DNA of 10,044 bases from Muribaculaceae bacterium (GCA_009775375.1 VSPO01000117.1:1-10044), one strand, 5' to 3'; shown: positions 1 to 6,873, numbered from the stretch's first letter. Notes: a model not told the origin generated them from the sequence alone. A program made the numbers and translations.

Positions 1-99
1 GGGCAAAGTTAACACTTTCCCTTGAATCTACATCATTTAGGCTCCATAACGTTGCACTTCGTTTTGGAATCTACAATTTTTTTTGTGCGAAATGAAATT

Positions 100-315
100 T
101 CAGGAATTTGATTCGTCAGAGGCATCGGAATCCTGCAGTGTGGCTTTTTCCTGATGCTTGCCGGGGATTCTGCCATGACGCCGGAGAGATTCGGCTATTA
201 TCCATTGGATCTGGCCATTGACCGAACGGAATTCCTGCGCGGCCCAACGCTCCACGAGTTCCATGGTCGTAGGGTCGAGCCGCAGCAGGAATCCTTTGTT
301 TTGCTGTTTAGCCAT
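100..315 (-). CDS. Ribbon-helix-helix (Arc-like) DNA-binding protein
   Basis: A 71-residue protein that probably binds DNA as a dimer through a ribbon-helix-helix fold of the Arc/MetJ kind. Residues 8-13 (GFLLRL) form the expected beta strand, residues 15-28 (PTTMELVERWAAQE) helix A, and residues 31-46 (SVNGQIQWIIAESLRR) helix B with the typical S-x-N-G-Q-I turn. The tail after residue 50 is polar and probably disordered. In Bacteroides a protein of this family sits directly behind an SPFH-domain gene, and here its ATG overlaps the stop codon of an SPFH remnant (ATGGCTAA, 308-315), so it was once and may still be translationally coupled. Its DNA target is not visible. The family call is firm, the role is unknown. 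Confidence 0.85.
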   Translation of the reverse strand: MAKQQNKGFLLRLDPTTMELVERWAAQEFRSVNGQIQWIIAESLRRHGRIPGKHQEKATLQDSDASDESNS

Positions 316-457
316 CTATGATTTCAGCTATTGATTGTAATTGATAAAGCGAGCCGGTGTTCAATACGGGCTGCGCCGGCTCGTCGGCGCAGAGCACTAC
401 AAGCAAGTTGCCGACCATCGTGGCCTTCCGCTCCTCGTCAAGCTCCACCAGAATCCG
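308..457 (-). pseudogene. C-terminal remnant of an SPFH/band 7 domain protein gene
   Basis: Reading the minus strand from 457 gives an open frame of 49 codons ending in TAA at 308. Its start, I-L-V-E-L-D-E-E-R-K-A-T-M-V-G-N-L-L-V-V-L, followed by C-A-D-E-P-A-Q-P-V-L-N-T-G-S-L-Y-Q, matches from memory the extreme C-terminus of Bacteroides SPFH/band 7 proteins (pattern IVELDE-KKAAMVSNLLVVLC, then PVVNTGTLY). Whole family members are roughly 300 residues with an N-terminal membrane anchor, none of which is present: a stop (TAA, 458-460) lies directly upstream in frame. A GTG codon at 448-446 is the only early start candidate. The remnant overlaps the following ribbon-helix-helix gene by 8 bases, as an intact operon partner would. 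I infer that a deletion removed most of the gene. Confidence 0.7.
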
Positions 458-510
458 TTAAAGATTTTTCCCTCGTAAGGAATCTCCTTGTTGTTAACCT
501 GAATTTTCAT
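397..510 (-). CDS. Short open frame, probably a gene truncated by the deletion
   Basis: A 37-codon frame starting at ATG 510 and preceded by a good promoter about 30 bases upstream. Only the first 16 residues (MKIQVNNKEIPYEGKI) look like natural protein: a short beta-rich start. The remainder (rich in W, R and S) is the SPFH remnant read out of frame. It therefore looks like the 5' end of a gene joined out of frame to the tail of another around 455-465. The start is reminiscent of small beta-grasp proteins such as ThiS, but 16 residues are too few to decide and no thiamine riboswitch precedes it. An in-frame ATG further upstream (591) lies before the predicted transcription start and is unlikely. 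Whether anything functional is made is unknown. Confidence 0.3.
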   Translation of the reverse strand: MKIQVNNKEIPYEGKIFNGFWWSLTRSGRPRWSATCL

Positions 511-539
511 GGATGATATTATTTTGATATTATTTGATG

Positions 540-571
540 CAAAGATAATATCTTCAATCCAATTCTCCAAA
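540..571 (-). promoter_or_regulatory. Bacteroidetes-type promoter for the SPFH-remnant / RHH operon
   Basis: On the minus strand TTTG at 571-568 is separated by 20 bases from TATCTTTG at 547-540, fitting the Bacteroidetes consensus TTG-N19-21-TAnnTTTG. Transcription would start near 533, giving a leader of about 23 bases before the ATG at 510. It is the only promoter seen for the ribbon-helix-helix gene. Confidence 0.65.
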
Positions 572-668
572 GAAACCTGAAAAAATCGCACTCAAATCCT
601 TTAAACGGGAATAAACGGAATCGAATAGGGTATAGCTATCTGAAACACTAAGAATACGCGCTTAAGGT

Positions 669-1418
669 CTATTTCCCTTTAAGCCGACAGATCAAGTAGG
701 TTGGAACGAGATGAAGTATAGATAGGAATCCTCTGAAAACACCATCTACTTCTGCCACGACTTTCATGTTGTCTGCAAGCCCTTTGGAGCGATTGCGCGT
801 GGATATGCCCGACGTGTCGAATCTTGCAACAGGGAAACTGACGTGACGGAACTTCAGGCCGTTCTTTTGGATGGTCTTGAAGAATTTGAAGTCAGCGGAA
901 TATTTGTGGGATATGTCGAATGGATGTCTTAGCAGCAATTCCCTGCGACACATGACGCTTTGATGGCAGAACGCGAGCCTATGGCCTTTCAGATTGTCTG
1001 ACGCACGTTTTACGATTCCCTCCTTATTCTCTTCGGATGCCCTGATGACATCCCCATAAACAACGTCTGAAGAAGGAAACTTGGTTGCTTCCTCCATAAG
1101 TCTTTCTGCTACGTCCGGGGAAGCGAATGTGTCGCCGGCGTTCATGAATAGTATCCATTCTCCTGATGCCATACGTGCCCCTTTGTTCATCGCGTCGTAG
1201 ATGCCTTTGTCGGGTTCCGAGACGTATTTGCCGACTACAGGAGATTCTTTTATTATCCCCACGCTGTTGTCGGTGGATGCTCCATCCACAACGATGTATT
1301 CCAGATTACTGCTCTTTTGTGCCGCAACGCTGGCGATTGTCCGACGTAATAGTGGGGCGGCATTTCGCGTGACTGTCACGACACTTAGTATGACGCTATC
1401 CTTTGGTTCATGATTCAT
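669..1418 (-). CDS. Family 2 glycosyltransferase (GT-A fold)
   Basis: A 249-residue cytoplasmic glycosyltransferase that should transfer a sugar from a nucleotide-sugar donor to a growing surface glycan. Residues 11-19 (LSVVTVTRN) are the first Rossmann-like strand, residues 44-52 (VDGASTDNS) the nucleotide-binding loop, and residues 67-80 (SEPDKGIYDAMNKG) a block typical of the WcaA-like GT2 subgroup. N93-A-G-D96 stands where the metal-binding DXD is usually found. H152-Q-S154 and D176 fit the acceptor-side part of the domain. There are no convincing membrane segments. Its ATG lies inside the end of the GT4 gene (11-base overlap), so the two are translated from one message and probably add successive sugars. 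Donor and acceptor cannot be told from the sequence. It is the last gene of its cluster; I saw no clear terminator between 668 and 572. Confidence 0.88.
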   Translation of the reverse strand: MNHEPKDSVILSVVTVTRNAAPLLRRTIASVAAQKSSNLEYIVVDGASTDNSVGIIKESPVVGKYVSEPDKGIYDAMNKGARMASGEWILFMNAGDTFASPDVAERLMEEATKFPSSDVVYGDVIRASEENKEGIVKRASDNLKGHRLAFCHQSVMCRRELLLRHPFDISHKYSADFKFFKTIQKNGLKFRHVSFPVARFDTSGISTRNRSKGLADNMKVVAEVDGVFRGFLSILHLVPTYLICRLKGK

Positions 1419-2517
1419 TTGTGGTCTCGTTTTTTTGTCGTATGGCTTTAATATATGTCTCGGTGGTCTTTTGGGCGGTTTTCTTCCATGAAAATCGTTT
1501 TAGCTCCTGTTTCCCGGCCGAAATCTTTTCTTTCCTGAAATTAGGGTCGCCGATGGTTTCGTTGATTTTGGTGGCAAGATCCTCGGCGTCGTCGGGATTG
1601 AAATATATTCCGCCAGAACCTGCGATTTCCGGGAAACAGCTTGCATCGCTGAGAATCACCGGGCATTCTGAGGAGAAGGCTTCGAGGACGGGCATCCCGA
1701 ATCCCTCCATCTTTGAAGGGAAGATGAAGCATTCTGCGTTAGCATAGAGCGACGGCATATCTTCCGAAGGGAAAAAGCGGCACATGCATTTTCCTGACAG
1801 ACCTAATTCAGCTATTCTCCGCAACTCAGCTTTGCTGAAAGGACGTCCGGTGCAGACAAGATTAAGCGATTTGTCCGACTGTGAGATGATGGAGAATGCG
1901 TTTAGAAGCACTTCAAAATTCTTATAGCCACCTCTGTGTCCTATGAACAGGATATATCTCTCGGGAAGAAACCCGGGTCGAGGTTGGGGGAGGATGACTG
2001 GGTTGAATCCGTGGTGGATTACGTCTATGCGTGATTCGTCGATGCCATAAAATCTGACGATGGCTTGCTTGGTGGCTTCGCTGATGGCGATTATGCGGTC
2101 GGCGGCACGGGTTGTGGCTTCCATATCAGCCATTATCTCGGATGTATGCTTCCCGGGATTCAATCCGTAATGGTAAATCATGTCGTGGACAGTCACAACG
2201 ACCGGAGATTTGACTCGACCGATAAAATATGGCTTGAACCCTGTCGGATGAAACACGTCGTAATGACCTTTTTTCAGGGCTGTCTTGTCGGCGAGTCCGT
2301 TGATGATGTAGTAGAGTTTACGATGTTCCGGAAAGTTTTTCAGGGATATGGTGCGCGGAGGGGAGAGAAGGAGCTTAAGATAGTCGTTCTCGCTGGCATA
2401 GATAGGTAAGGAATAGTCCCATCTTTCCGGAAGATTACGCATTAGCTCGACAAAATATCTGGAGATTCCTCCAAACGTTTGCTCTGAGAATGTATGGCTG
2501 TCGTATAAGACATTCAT
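1408..2517 (-). CDS. Family 4 glycosyltransferase (GT-B fold)
   Basis: A 369-residue glycosyltransferase with two Rossmann-like domains. The N-terminal acceptor domain opens with G16-G-I-S-R-Y21, a glycine-rich loop usual in GT4 enzymes, and contains T109-V-H-D112. The C-terminal donor-binding domain starts near residue 187 (RYILFIGHRGGYKN) and carries the family signature E271-G-F-G-M-P-V-L-E279 (the E-x7-E motif) that holds the nucleotide sugar. The full length matches mannosyltransferase-like GT4 proteins. No transmembrane segment is seen, so it works in the cytoplasm, probably at the inner membrane face, on a lipid-linked glycan. It starts 22 bases after the Nudix gene and overlaps the GT2 gene by 11 bases, so it is part of an operon. 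Sugar specificity is not visible. Confidence 0.9.
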   Translation of the reverse strand: MNVLYDSHTFSEQTFGGISRYFVELMRNLPERWDYSLPIYASENDYLKLLLSPPRTISLKNFPEHRKLYYIINGLADKTALKKGHYDVFHPTGFKPYFIGRVKSPVVVTVHDMIYHYGLNPGKHTSEIMADMEATTRAADRIIAISEATKQAIVRFYGIDESRIDVIHHGFNPVILPQPRPGFLPERYILFIGHRGGYKNFEVLLNAFSIISQSDKSLNLVCTGRPFSKAELRRIAELGLSGKCMCRFFPSEDMPSLYANAECFIFPSKMEGFGMPVLEAFSSECPVILSDASCFPEIAGSGGIYFNPDDAEDLATKINETIGDPNFRKEKISAGKQELKRFSWKKTAQKTTETYIKAIRQKNETTNES

Positions 2518-2539
2518 AGGGAGTGTCGTATTGGGGATG

Positions 2540-3118
2540 TTATTCCCTGTTGATGGCGAAATATCGCCAGAGGGGCGCTGCCATCTGGCTTTGTTTTATC
2601 TTGTCGTCGAGGAGAAGACGGTAGACCTGTTCGCGCGTCAGCAGTTCCACGTCGAGGTCTTCGGTCTTGTCGAGGTGGCGCTTGCCGTTGGGTTTGACGC
2701 CTACGGCAAGGAAGCTGTGGGTGAGGTTGTCGGTAGTGCTGGCGTTGCCGGAGGCGCTCATCAGATGGATCCATTTGCCGCCGGTGTAGCCGGTCTCCTC
2801 CTCCAGTTCACGGCGTGCCGCCTCCTCCGGGGTTTCCCCCTTCTCCATCACACCGGCCGGCAGCTCGTAGCAGGTGCGGTCGAGTCCGTAGCGGTATTGC
2901 AGCTCCATGACGAAATGCCCGTCTTCGGTTATGGCGATTACGTTCACCCAGTCGGGGTATTCGAGCACGTAAAATTCGGGGTTCACCCTTCCGTCGGGAA
3001 GGCGCACCTCGTCATGCCTGACCCGCAGCCACGGCGGACGCGACACTATAATCTCGCTCTTCAGCGTAGTCCAGCGCCGAGGGTCGGCTGCTTCGTCTAT
3101 ATTGTCTTTCCTGTTCAT
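2540..3118 (-). CDS. Nudix hydrolase, ADP-ribose pyrophosphatase-like
   Basis: A 192-residue hydrolase of nucleoside diphosphates linked to another moiety. Residues 89-111 give a complete Nudix box, G-x5-E-x7-R-E-L-x-E-E-x-G-Y, with R103-E104 and E106-E107 as expected for Mg2+ binding. It is preceded by Y84-E-L-P-A-G, and by Q74-Y-R-Y, both common in ADP-ribose pyrophosphatases. Ligands hydrolysed by the family include ADP-ribose and nucleotide sugars, so a housekeeping or sugar-nucleotide role is possible beside two glycosyltransferases, but the context does not prove it. The start at 3118 lies 30 bases after the upstream lipoprotein gene. Base composition is clearly more GC-rich than the lipoprotein genes, hinting that those have a different history. 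Confidence 0.88.
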   Translation of the reverse strand: MNRKDNIDEAADPRRWTTLKSEIIVSRPPWLRVRHDEVRLPDGRVNPEFYVLEYPDWVNVIAITEDGHFVMELQYRYGLDRTCYELPAGVMEKGETPEEAARRELEEETGYTGGKWIHLMSASGNASTTDNLTHSFLAVGVKPNGKRHLDKTEDLDVELLTREQVYRLLLDDKIKQSQMAAPLWRYFAINRE

Positions 3119-3148
3119 AATCTGTAATTTTATCTTCTTATCACTCAG

Positions 3149-3892
3149 TCAGACACTTTTCCATTCATTCGCCATCTCATCGAATTCGTCACCCGCCTTT
3201 TCCTTCAGTATCTTGACAAGCTCGTCTATGAGGTCTTCTCTACTGTCAAAAACCTTCTTATCCTTGTAGAACTCCTTTTTTTTCACAACCGTAAAGCAGT
3301 TCTCCTCAATATGATTGTTGGACTTCCATCTGCGAGAGTTTGCGTATTGGATCTTGATTGAGCGCCCATTAATGGCCATAAGGCGGTAGCATGAAGCCGC
3401 ATCGAATCCTGAATCAGCGGGCATGAATTCAAGGGTTTCAATATCAAAATTATACTTTATCCTCAAAAGATAATTGTCATTCAAATAATCTTCATAATCT
3501 CCAAAAAACCAGGAAAGTCCATAACAAATCCATCGGTCTACGAATCCTACAGGAGAAAACACCATGTCTGAGCCTTCAAAGCCTATATGCCTTGCATTAG
3601 GATCGACAGATTCACTTTCCGTGAAACATTTCTTATAACCTTCCCGATTCGTTATGATAGTAAGCTGAAAATCAGAGTCCGGCACCCTTCTAAATATATT
3701 CGACACATACCATTCATAGTATGCTTGATACTCATTGTCGCTGATCTTTACAGCCAACCTAGAATTGATATTTTTTCTCTCTTTGACATTATTCCATGGC
3801 TTCCGATCTGAAATATCGATGTCATTATCACAAGCCGTCAGCAACAACAATAACATGAAAGCCATGTAAACGATATGTTTAGTTCCCCTCAT
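3149..3892 (-). CDS. Lipoprotein of unknown function, probably surface-exposed
   Basis: I do not recognise the family of this 247-residue protein. A lipoprotein signal peptide is clear: basic start (R2, K5, H6), hydrophobic stretch 7-18 and lipobox L18-T-A-C21. The residues after the cysteine are acidic (DNDID), resembling the Bacteroidetes lipoprotein export signal that sends lipoproteins to the cell surface, so outer-membrane surface exposure is likely. The mature part mixes aromatic-rich stretches (around residues 110-135, GFVDRWICYGLSWFFGDYED) with a strongly charged C-terminal helix (about residues 205-247). It contains few cysteines and no catalytic motif I can name. The gene is AT-rich compared with the neighbouring Nudix and metG genes. 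It follows the smaller lipoprotein gene by 63 bases and may share its promoter. Confidence 0.75.
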   Translation of the reverse strand: MRGTKHIVYMAFMLLLLLTACDNDIDISDRKPWNNVKERKNINSRLAVKISDNEYQAYYEWYVSNIFRRVPDSDFQLTIITNREGYKKCFTESESVDPNARHIGFEGSDMVFSPVGFVDRWICYGLSWFFGDYEDYLNDNYLLRIKYNFDIETLEFMPADSGFDAASCYRLMAINGRSIKIQYANSRRWKSNNHIEENCFTVVKKKEFYKDKKVFDSREDLIDELVKILKEKAGDEFDEMANEWKSV

Positions 3893-3955
3893 AAAGTGAT
3901 GTGTTATTATTGATGAATAAATTTCTGTTTTTATTGATTGTTATGTCGATATGCG

Positions 3956-4228
3956 TCAGATTAGGACTCCATATGCTGGCATGGCATTCGGCATTGTTGC
4001 CAAATATTGTGAAACATACATGACTGTATCGTCTTCTATTACATAAGGGTTCAATGTATAAGCCTTTTCTTCCGATCGAGTTCCCTTATTTTTTGTAACA
4101 TTTATGTATGTATTCAAAGCTTCTTCGATCGTCTGAATAGAAGAGGAGTATCTCGGCTGCATGTCATCATTTTCTGAGATGCATCCGGTAAGAAGAATTA
4201 CAAGTGAGGATAAAATTACTTTTTTCAT
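3956..4228 (-). CDS. Small lipoprotein, possible truncated C10-protease propeptide-like protein
   Basis: A 90-residue protein starting at ATG 4228. A longer frame to a TTG at 4252 is possible, but a -7 element covers that codon, so the shorter start is preferred. The signal peptide MKKVILSSLVILLTGC ends in a lipobox with C16, followed by ISENDD, an acidic segment fitting the Bacteroidetes surface-export signal. The mature part has S-I-Q-T-I-E-E-A-L-N, then T-R-S, then D-D-T-V-M-Y-V. This order recalls the N-terminal propeptide (inhibitor I69-like) of Bacteroidales C10 cysteine proteases, but the expected following strand (of type GFALVSA) and the protease are absent, so it could be a free inhibitor, a truncation or an unrelated lipoprotein. 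It heads the minus-strand cluster. Confidence 0.6.
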   Translation of the reverse strand: MKKVILSSLVILLTGCISENDDMQPRYSSSIQTIEEALNTYINVTKNKGTRSEEKAYTLNPYVIEDDTVMYVSQYLATMPNAMPAYGVLI

Positions 4229-4249
4229 TATTGAGATATTGATCGTTTG

Positions 4250-4257
4250 CAAATTTA
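4250..4257 (-). promoter_or_regulatory. -7 element of a probable promoter for the lipoprotein cluster
   Basis: TAAATTTG on the minus strand (4257 to 4250) is a perfect TAnnTTTG -7 element 21 bases before the ATG at 4228. I found no TTG at the proper -33 distance, so the promoter is incomplete or weak. It argues for the start at 4228 rather than 4252. Confidence 0.4.
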
Positions 4258-4366
4258 ATAAATGTTTGTAAATAATTTCTGAGAAACAAAGTCTTTAACA
4301 TTAGTTAAAAATAATTAAATACATATAACTGCTCATATTCTTTTTTGAGGCTGTACGAAAAATCAG

Positions 4367-4454
4367 AAAGATTTGTCGGAAACGACATAAATAGGCTGAA
4401 AAGATTTGTCGGAAATGACATAAATTGACCAAAAAGATTTGTCGGAAACTACAT
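4367..4454 (+). repeat. Three palindromic direct repeats with exact 33-bp period
   Basis: The unit AAAGATTTGTCGGAAA begins at 4367, 4400 and 4433, an exact 33-bp period. In the first unit TGTCG-GAAA-CGACA (4374-4387) is a perfect 5-bp dyad, and the match continues into CATAAAT. The second unit has TGTCG-GAAA-TGACA (4407-4420, one change) and the third TGTCG-GAAA-CTACA (4440-4453, one change). The 33-bp step is close to three helical turns, so the dyads lie on one face of the DNA. The third unit supplies the TTTG of the following promoter's -33 element. This is what tandem operators of a dimeric regulator look like; the regulator is unknown. Confidence 0.75.
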
Positions 4455-4468
4455 CTTTATTATCTTTG
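4438..4468 (+). promoter_or_regulatory. Upstream promoter of the metG region, embedded in the repeat array
   Basis: TTTG at 4438-4441 is followed after 19 bases by TATCTTTG at 4461-4468, a full Bacteroidetes promoter match. The -33 element lies inside the third 33-bp repeat, so anything bound there should affect initiation. Transcription would start near 4475 and could run into metG with a leader of about 165 bases. Confidence 0.65.
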
Positions 4469-4481
4469 CAGTCGTAAATAG

Positions 4482-4523
4482 ATGAGAAATAGGATGTTGC
4501 GCAATTTGTCTATAGGGCATTGA
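4482..4523 (+). CDS. Possible leader peptide micro-ORF (13 codons)
   Basis: The first ATG after the upstream promoter opens the frame MRNRMLRNLSIGH, ending in TGA at 4521-4523. It begins only about 7 bases after the predicted transcription start. Nothing but position supports it, and a frame of this length is expected often by chance. It could equally be the leftover beginning of a lost gene that the array once controlled. Confidence 0.15.
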   Translation: MRNRMLRNLSIGH

Positions 4524-4560
4524 ATTTACGGTGCACTGTTGATGTTCATCTCACTTGTAA

Positions 4561-4592
4561 TTTGGTTATGAGGAAAGGATTGTGTAATTTTG
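4561..4592 (+). promoter_or_regulatory. Proximal promoter of metG
   Basis: TTTG at 4561-4564, a 20-base spacer and TAATTTTG at 4585-4592 fit the Bacteroidetes consensus. The start of transcription would be near 4599, leaving a leader of about 43 bases before ATG 4642. The in-frame ATG at 4603 would then be only a few bases from the 5' end, which supports 4642 as the true start. Confidence 0.65.
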
Positions 4593-4641
4593 CATCCTAT
4601 AAATGGAAATAACACAGACAACTGAAAAAAGAACCTTATAC

Positions 4642-6681
4642 ATGGATAAGAAATTCAAACGCACATTGATAACGTCGGCGTTGCCTTACGCCAACGGGCC
4701 GGTGCATATCGGCCACCTCGCAGGAGTATACGTCCCGGCCGACATCTACGCCCGCTATCTCCGCCTGAAAGGGGAAGACGTGATGTTTGTCGGCGGCAGT
4801 GACGAGCACGGAGTGCCTATCACGATCAAGGCCCGCAAGGAGGGAGTGACCCCACAGGATATCGTCGACCGCTACCACAAGATAATCAAAGACTCCTTCC
4901 AGGAGCTCGGCATCTCATTCGACGTCTACGGACGCACCACCTCCGACACCCATCGCAAGACCGCCTCCGACTTCTTCCGCACCCTCTACGACAAAGGGGA
5001 ATTCGTCGAGAAGACCTCAATGCAGCTCTATGACGAGGAGGCCGGCGAATTCCTCGCCGACCGCTACGTGACAGGCACGTGCCCTCACTGCGGCAACGAA
5101 CATGCCTACGGCGACCAATGCGAGGCATGCGGCACGTCGCTCAGCGCCACCGACCTCATCAATCCCAAATCGGCCCTGTCGGGCAGCACGCCGGTGATGC
5201 GCGAGACCTCCCACTGGTATCTTCCTCTCGACAAATGGGAACCGACACTCCGCAAATGGATTCTCGAAGACCATAAGGAATGGCGTCCCAACGTCTACGG
5301 CCAGTGCAAATCCTGGCTTGATATGGGGCTTCAGCCCCGTGCCGTCAGCCGCGACCTGAAATGGGGCATCCCCGTGCCTGTGGAGGGTGCCGAAGGGAAA
5401 GTGCTCTACGTCTGGTTTGACGCTCCGATCGGCTATATTTCCAACACCATCGACGCCGCAGGCGACGAATGGGAAAAATGGTGGAAAGACCCAGAGACGC
5501 GTATGCTCCATTTCATCGGAAAGGACAACATCGTCTTCCATTGCATCGTCTTCCCGGCTATGCTGATGGCCCACGGCGGCTACAATCTCCCGGACAACGT
5601 GCCGGCCAACGAATTCCTCAATCTTGAGGACGACAAGATTTCCACGTCGCGCAATTGGGCCGTATGGCTCCACGAGTATCTCCGCGAACTTCCCGGCAAG
5701 CAAGACGTGCTGCGCTATGTCCTGACCGCCAATGCCCCCGAAACCAAAGACAACAACTTCACTTGGAAAGATTTCCAAAACCGCAACAACAATGAGCTGG
5801 TGGCAATCCTCGGCAATTTTGTCAACCGCGCCACCGTGCTTGTCCATAAATACTACGGCGGCACTGTCCCCGTGGCCGGAGAACTGACCGAGGCCGACAA
5901 GACGGCGATGGAGGAGGTGAGGCAGTCTGTGAAGGCCCTTGGCGAGAATCTCGACAACTTCAAGTTCCGCGAAGGTCTTAAGGATGCGATGAACATTGCC
6001 CGTATCGGCAACAAATACCTTGCCGATTCCGAGCCCTGGAAGCTGATAAAGACCGACCCCGTGCGCACCGCAACTATTCTCAACGTTGCCCTCCAGATAT
6101 GCGCCAACCTTGCGGTGGTGTTCGAGCCGTTCACCCCCTTCATGGCGGCAAAACTTGCTGAGCAGCTTCGCATGAAGGAGATTAAGTGGGATATGGCCGG
6201 ACGCTTCGACCTCGTGGCCGACGGCGAGGAGATCGGCAAGCCGGAATTGCTCTTCGAGAAGGTCGACGACAGCGTTGTGGAGGCTCAGGTGCAGAAGCTA
6301 AAGGACGCGAAGGAAAAGAATCTGCTTGAGCAGTGGAAACCCGACGAAGTGAAGGCCGAGGTGGATTTCCCGACGTTTGAGAAGCTCGACATACGCGTCG
6401 GAAAGGTAGTGGAATGCGAGAAAGTACCCAAGGCCGACAAACTCTTGAAATTCAAGATTGACGACGGCATGGGAGGCCGCACGATTGTCAGCGGCATAGC
6501 CAAGTTCTACGCTCCCGAAGAGTTGATAGGCAAGGAGATATGCTTCATAGCCAACTTCGCTCCTCGCAAGCTCAAAGGGGTTGAGAGTCAAGGAATGATA
6601 CTGAGTGCCCAGGATGCCGACGGCCGCCTCGTTGTGGTAGGCCCCACCGGCCCTGTCCGCCCCGGCAGCAGCGTCAGCTGA
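4642..6681 (+). CDS. metG: Methionine--tRNA ligase
   Basis: Cytoplasmic class I aminoacyl-tRNA synthetase that charges initiator and elongator tRNA(Met) with methionine using ATP. The 679-residue chain has the catalytic Rossmann domain with H22-I-G-H25, a connective domain with one zinc knuckle (C147-x2-C150 and C160-x2-C163), and the second signature K332-I-S-T-S336 in place of the textbook KMSKS. An anticodon-binding helical domain follows (about 390-540), then from about residue 575 a C-terminal OB-fold tRNA-binding domain (FEKLDIRVGKVV, then KADKLLKFKID and SGIAKFY) that gives a dimeric enzyme in related bacteria. I chose ATG 4642 because the family begins M-x-K-x-FKRTLITSALPYANGP. A longer frame starts at 4603 but would be almost leaderless. 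Strongly C-ending codon use marks a well-expressed core gene. Two promoters precede it. Confidence 0.97.
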   Translation: MDKKFKRTLITSALPYANGPVHIGHLAGVYVPADIYARYLRLKGEDVMFVGGSDEHGVPITIKARKEGVTPQDIVDRYHKIIKDSFQELGISFDVYGRTTSDTHRKTASDFFRTLYDKGEFVEKTSMQLYDEEAGEFLADRYVTGTCPHCGNEHAYGDQCEACGTSLSATDLINPKSALSGSTPVMRETSHWYLPLDKWEPTLRKWILEDHKEWRPNVYGQCKSWLDMGLQPRAVSRDLKWGIPVPVEGAEGKVLYVWFDAPIGYISNTIDAAGDEWEKWWKDPETRMLHFIGKDNIVFHCIVFPAMLMAHGGYNLPDNVPANEFLNLEDDKISTSRNWAVWLHEYLRELPGKQDVLRYVLTANAPETKDNNFTWKDFQNRNNNELVAILGNFVNRATVLVHKYYGGTVPVAGELTEADKTAMEEVRQSVKALGENLDNFKFREGLKDAMNIARIGNKYLADSEPWKLIKTDPVRTATILNVALQICANLAVVFEPFTPFMAAKLAEQLRMKEIKWDMAGRFDLVADGEEIGKPELLFEKVDDSVVEAQVQKLKDAKEKNLLEQWKPDEVKAEVDFPTFEKLDIRVGKVVECEKVPKADKLLKFKIDDGMGGRTIVSGIAKFYAPEELIGKEICFIANFAPRKLKGVESQGMILSAQDADGRLVVVGPTGPVRPGSSVS

Positions 6682-6813
6682 CTTCTCTTCCTATGTGGTG
6701 CAGGCTCCCGGTCTGCGCCGCCCGATCCAAGCACCCGCCGGATGGCATTACCGTGCGCCGGCCAAGCTCCGGGGTCTCCCTGATTTTTTCTATGAACGGA
6801 AATTATAATTATG

Positions 6814-6841
6814 GAAAAGCGGCTTATTTGCCGCTTTTCTT
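6814..6841 (+). terminator. Rho-independent terminator after metG
   Basis: GAAAAGCGGC (6814-6823) and GCCGCTTTTC (6830-6839) form a perfect 10-bp stem around the loop TTATTT, with the downstream arm ending in a T-rich run. It lies about 130 bases after the metG stop and just before the next promoter. The same sequence is unit 1 of the palindromic array at 6812-6907, so it may serve both purposes. Confidence 0.6.
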
Positions 6842-6873
6842 GTTGGAAAAGTGGCAAAAATAGCCTATTTTTG
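6842..6873 (+). promoter_or_regulatory. Promoter of the DUF4143 ATPase gene
   Basis: TTG at 6843-6845, a spacer of 20 bases and TATTTTTG at 6866-6873 fit the Bacteroidetes consensus. Transcription should begin near 6880, inside the third palindromic unit, giving a leader of about 63 bases whose 5' end could fold as a small hairpin (AATGG/CCATT). Confidence 0.6.

Larger units (their letters stand above)
4229..4641. other. Divergent intergenic region between lipoproteins and metG
   Basis: This stretch of about 410 bases is AT-rich and codes for no convincing protein. From 4258 to 4366 I see nothing beyond A/T-rich sequence. From 4367 to 4454 there are three palindromic repeats, then a promoter (4438-4468), a 13-codon micro-frame (4482-4523), a second promoter (4561-4592) and the metG leader (about 4599-4641). 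Confidence 0.7.

Noticed and set aside
4..11. TAACTTTG -7 element on the minus strand at the window edge
   Set aside because: A perfect -7 match, but no TTG at the -33 distance and the gene it would serve lies outside the window.
397..510. thiS gene start
   Set aside because: The first 16 residues could fit a ThiS-like protein, but the rest is out of frame, the C-terminal Gly-Gly is missing and there is no thiamine gene or riboswitch nearby.
2531..3127. Plus-strand frame of 198 codons antisense to the Nudix gene
   Set aside because: The minus-strand frame has a complete Nudix box; the opposite frame is low-complexity in V, G and A and resembles no family, a usual shadow of GC-rich coding DNA.
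4367..4454. CRISPR array
   Set aside because: Only three units; the intervals are 7-17 bases long and similar to one another, there are no cas genes, and the last unit lies in a promoter.
5017..5847. Minus-strand frame of 276 codons inside metG
   Set aside because: It lies entirely opposite a clear synthetase gene, and its residues mirror the metG codon bias.
6682..6780. GC-rich stretch after metG as a possible small RNA or repeat
   Set aside because: Several CCGG-type words occur, but I could not build a stable long stem or a repeated unit from them.
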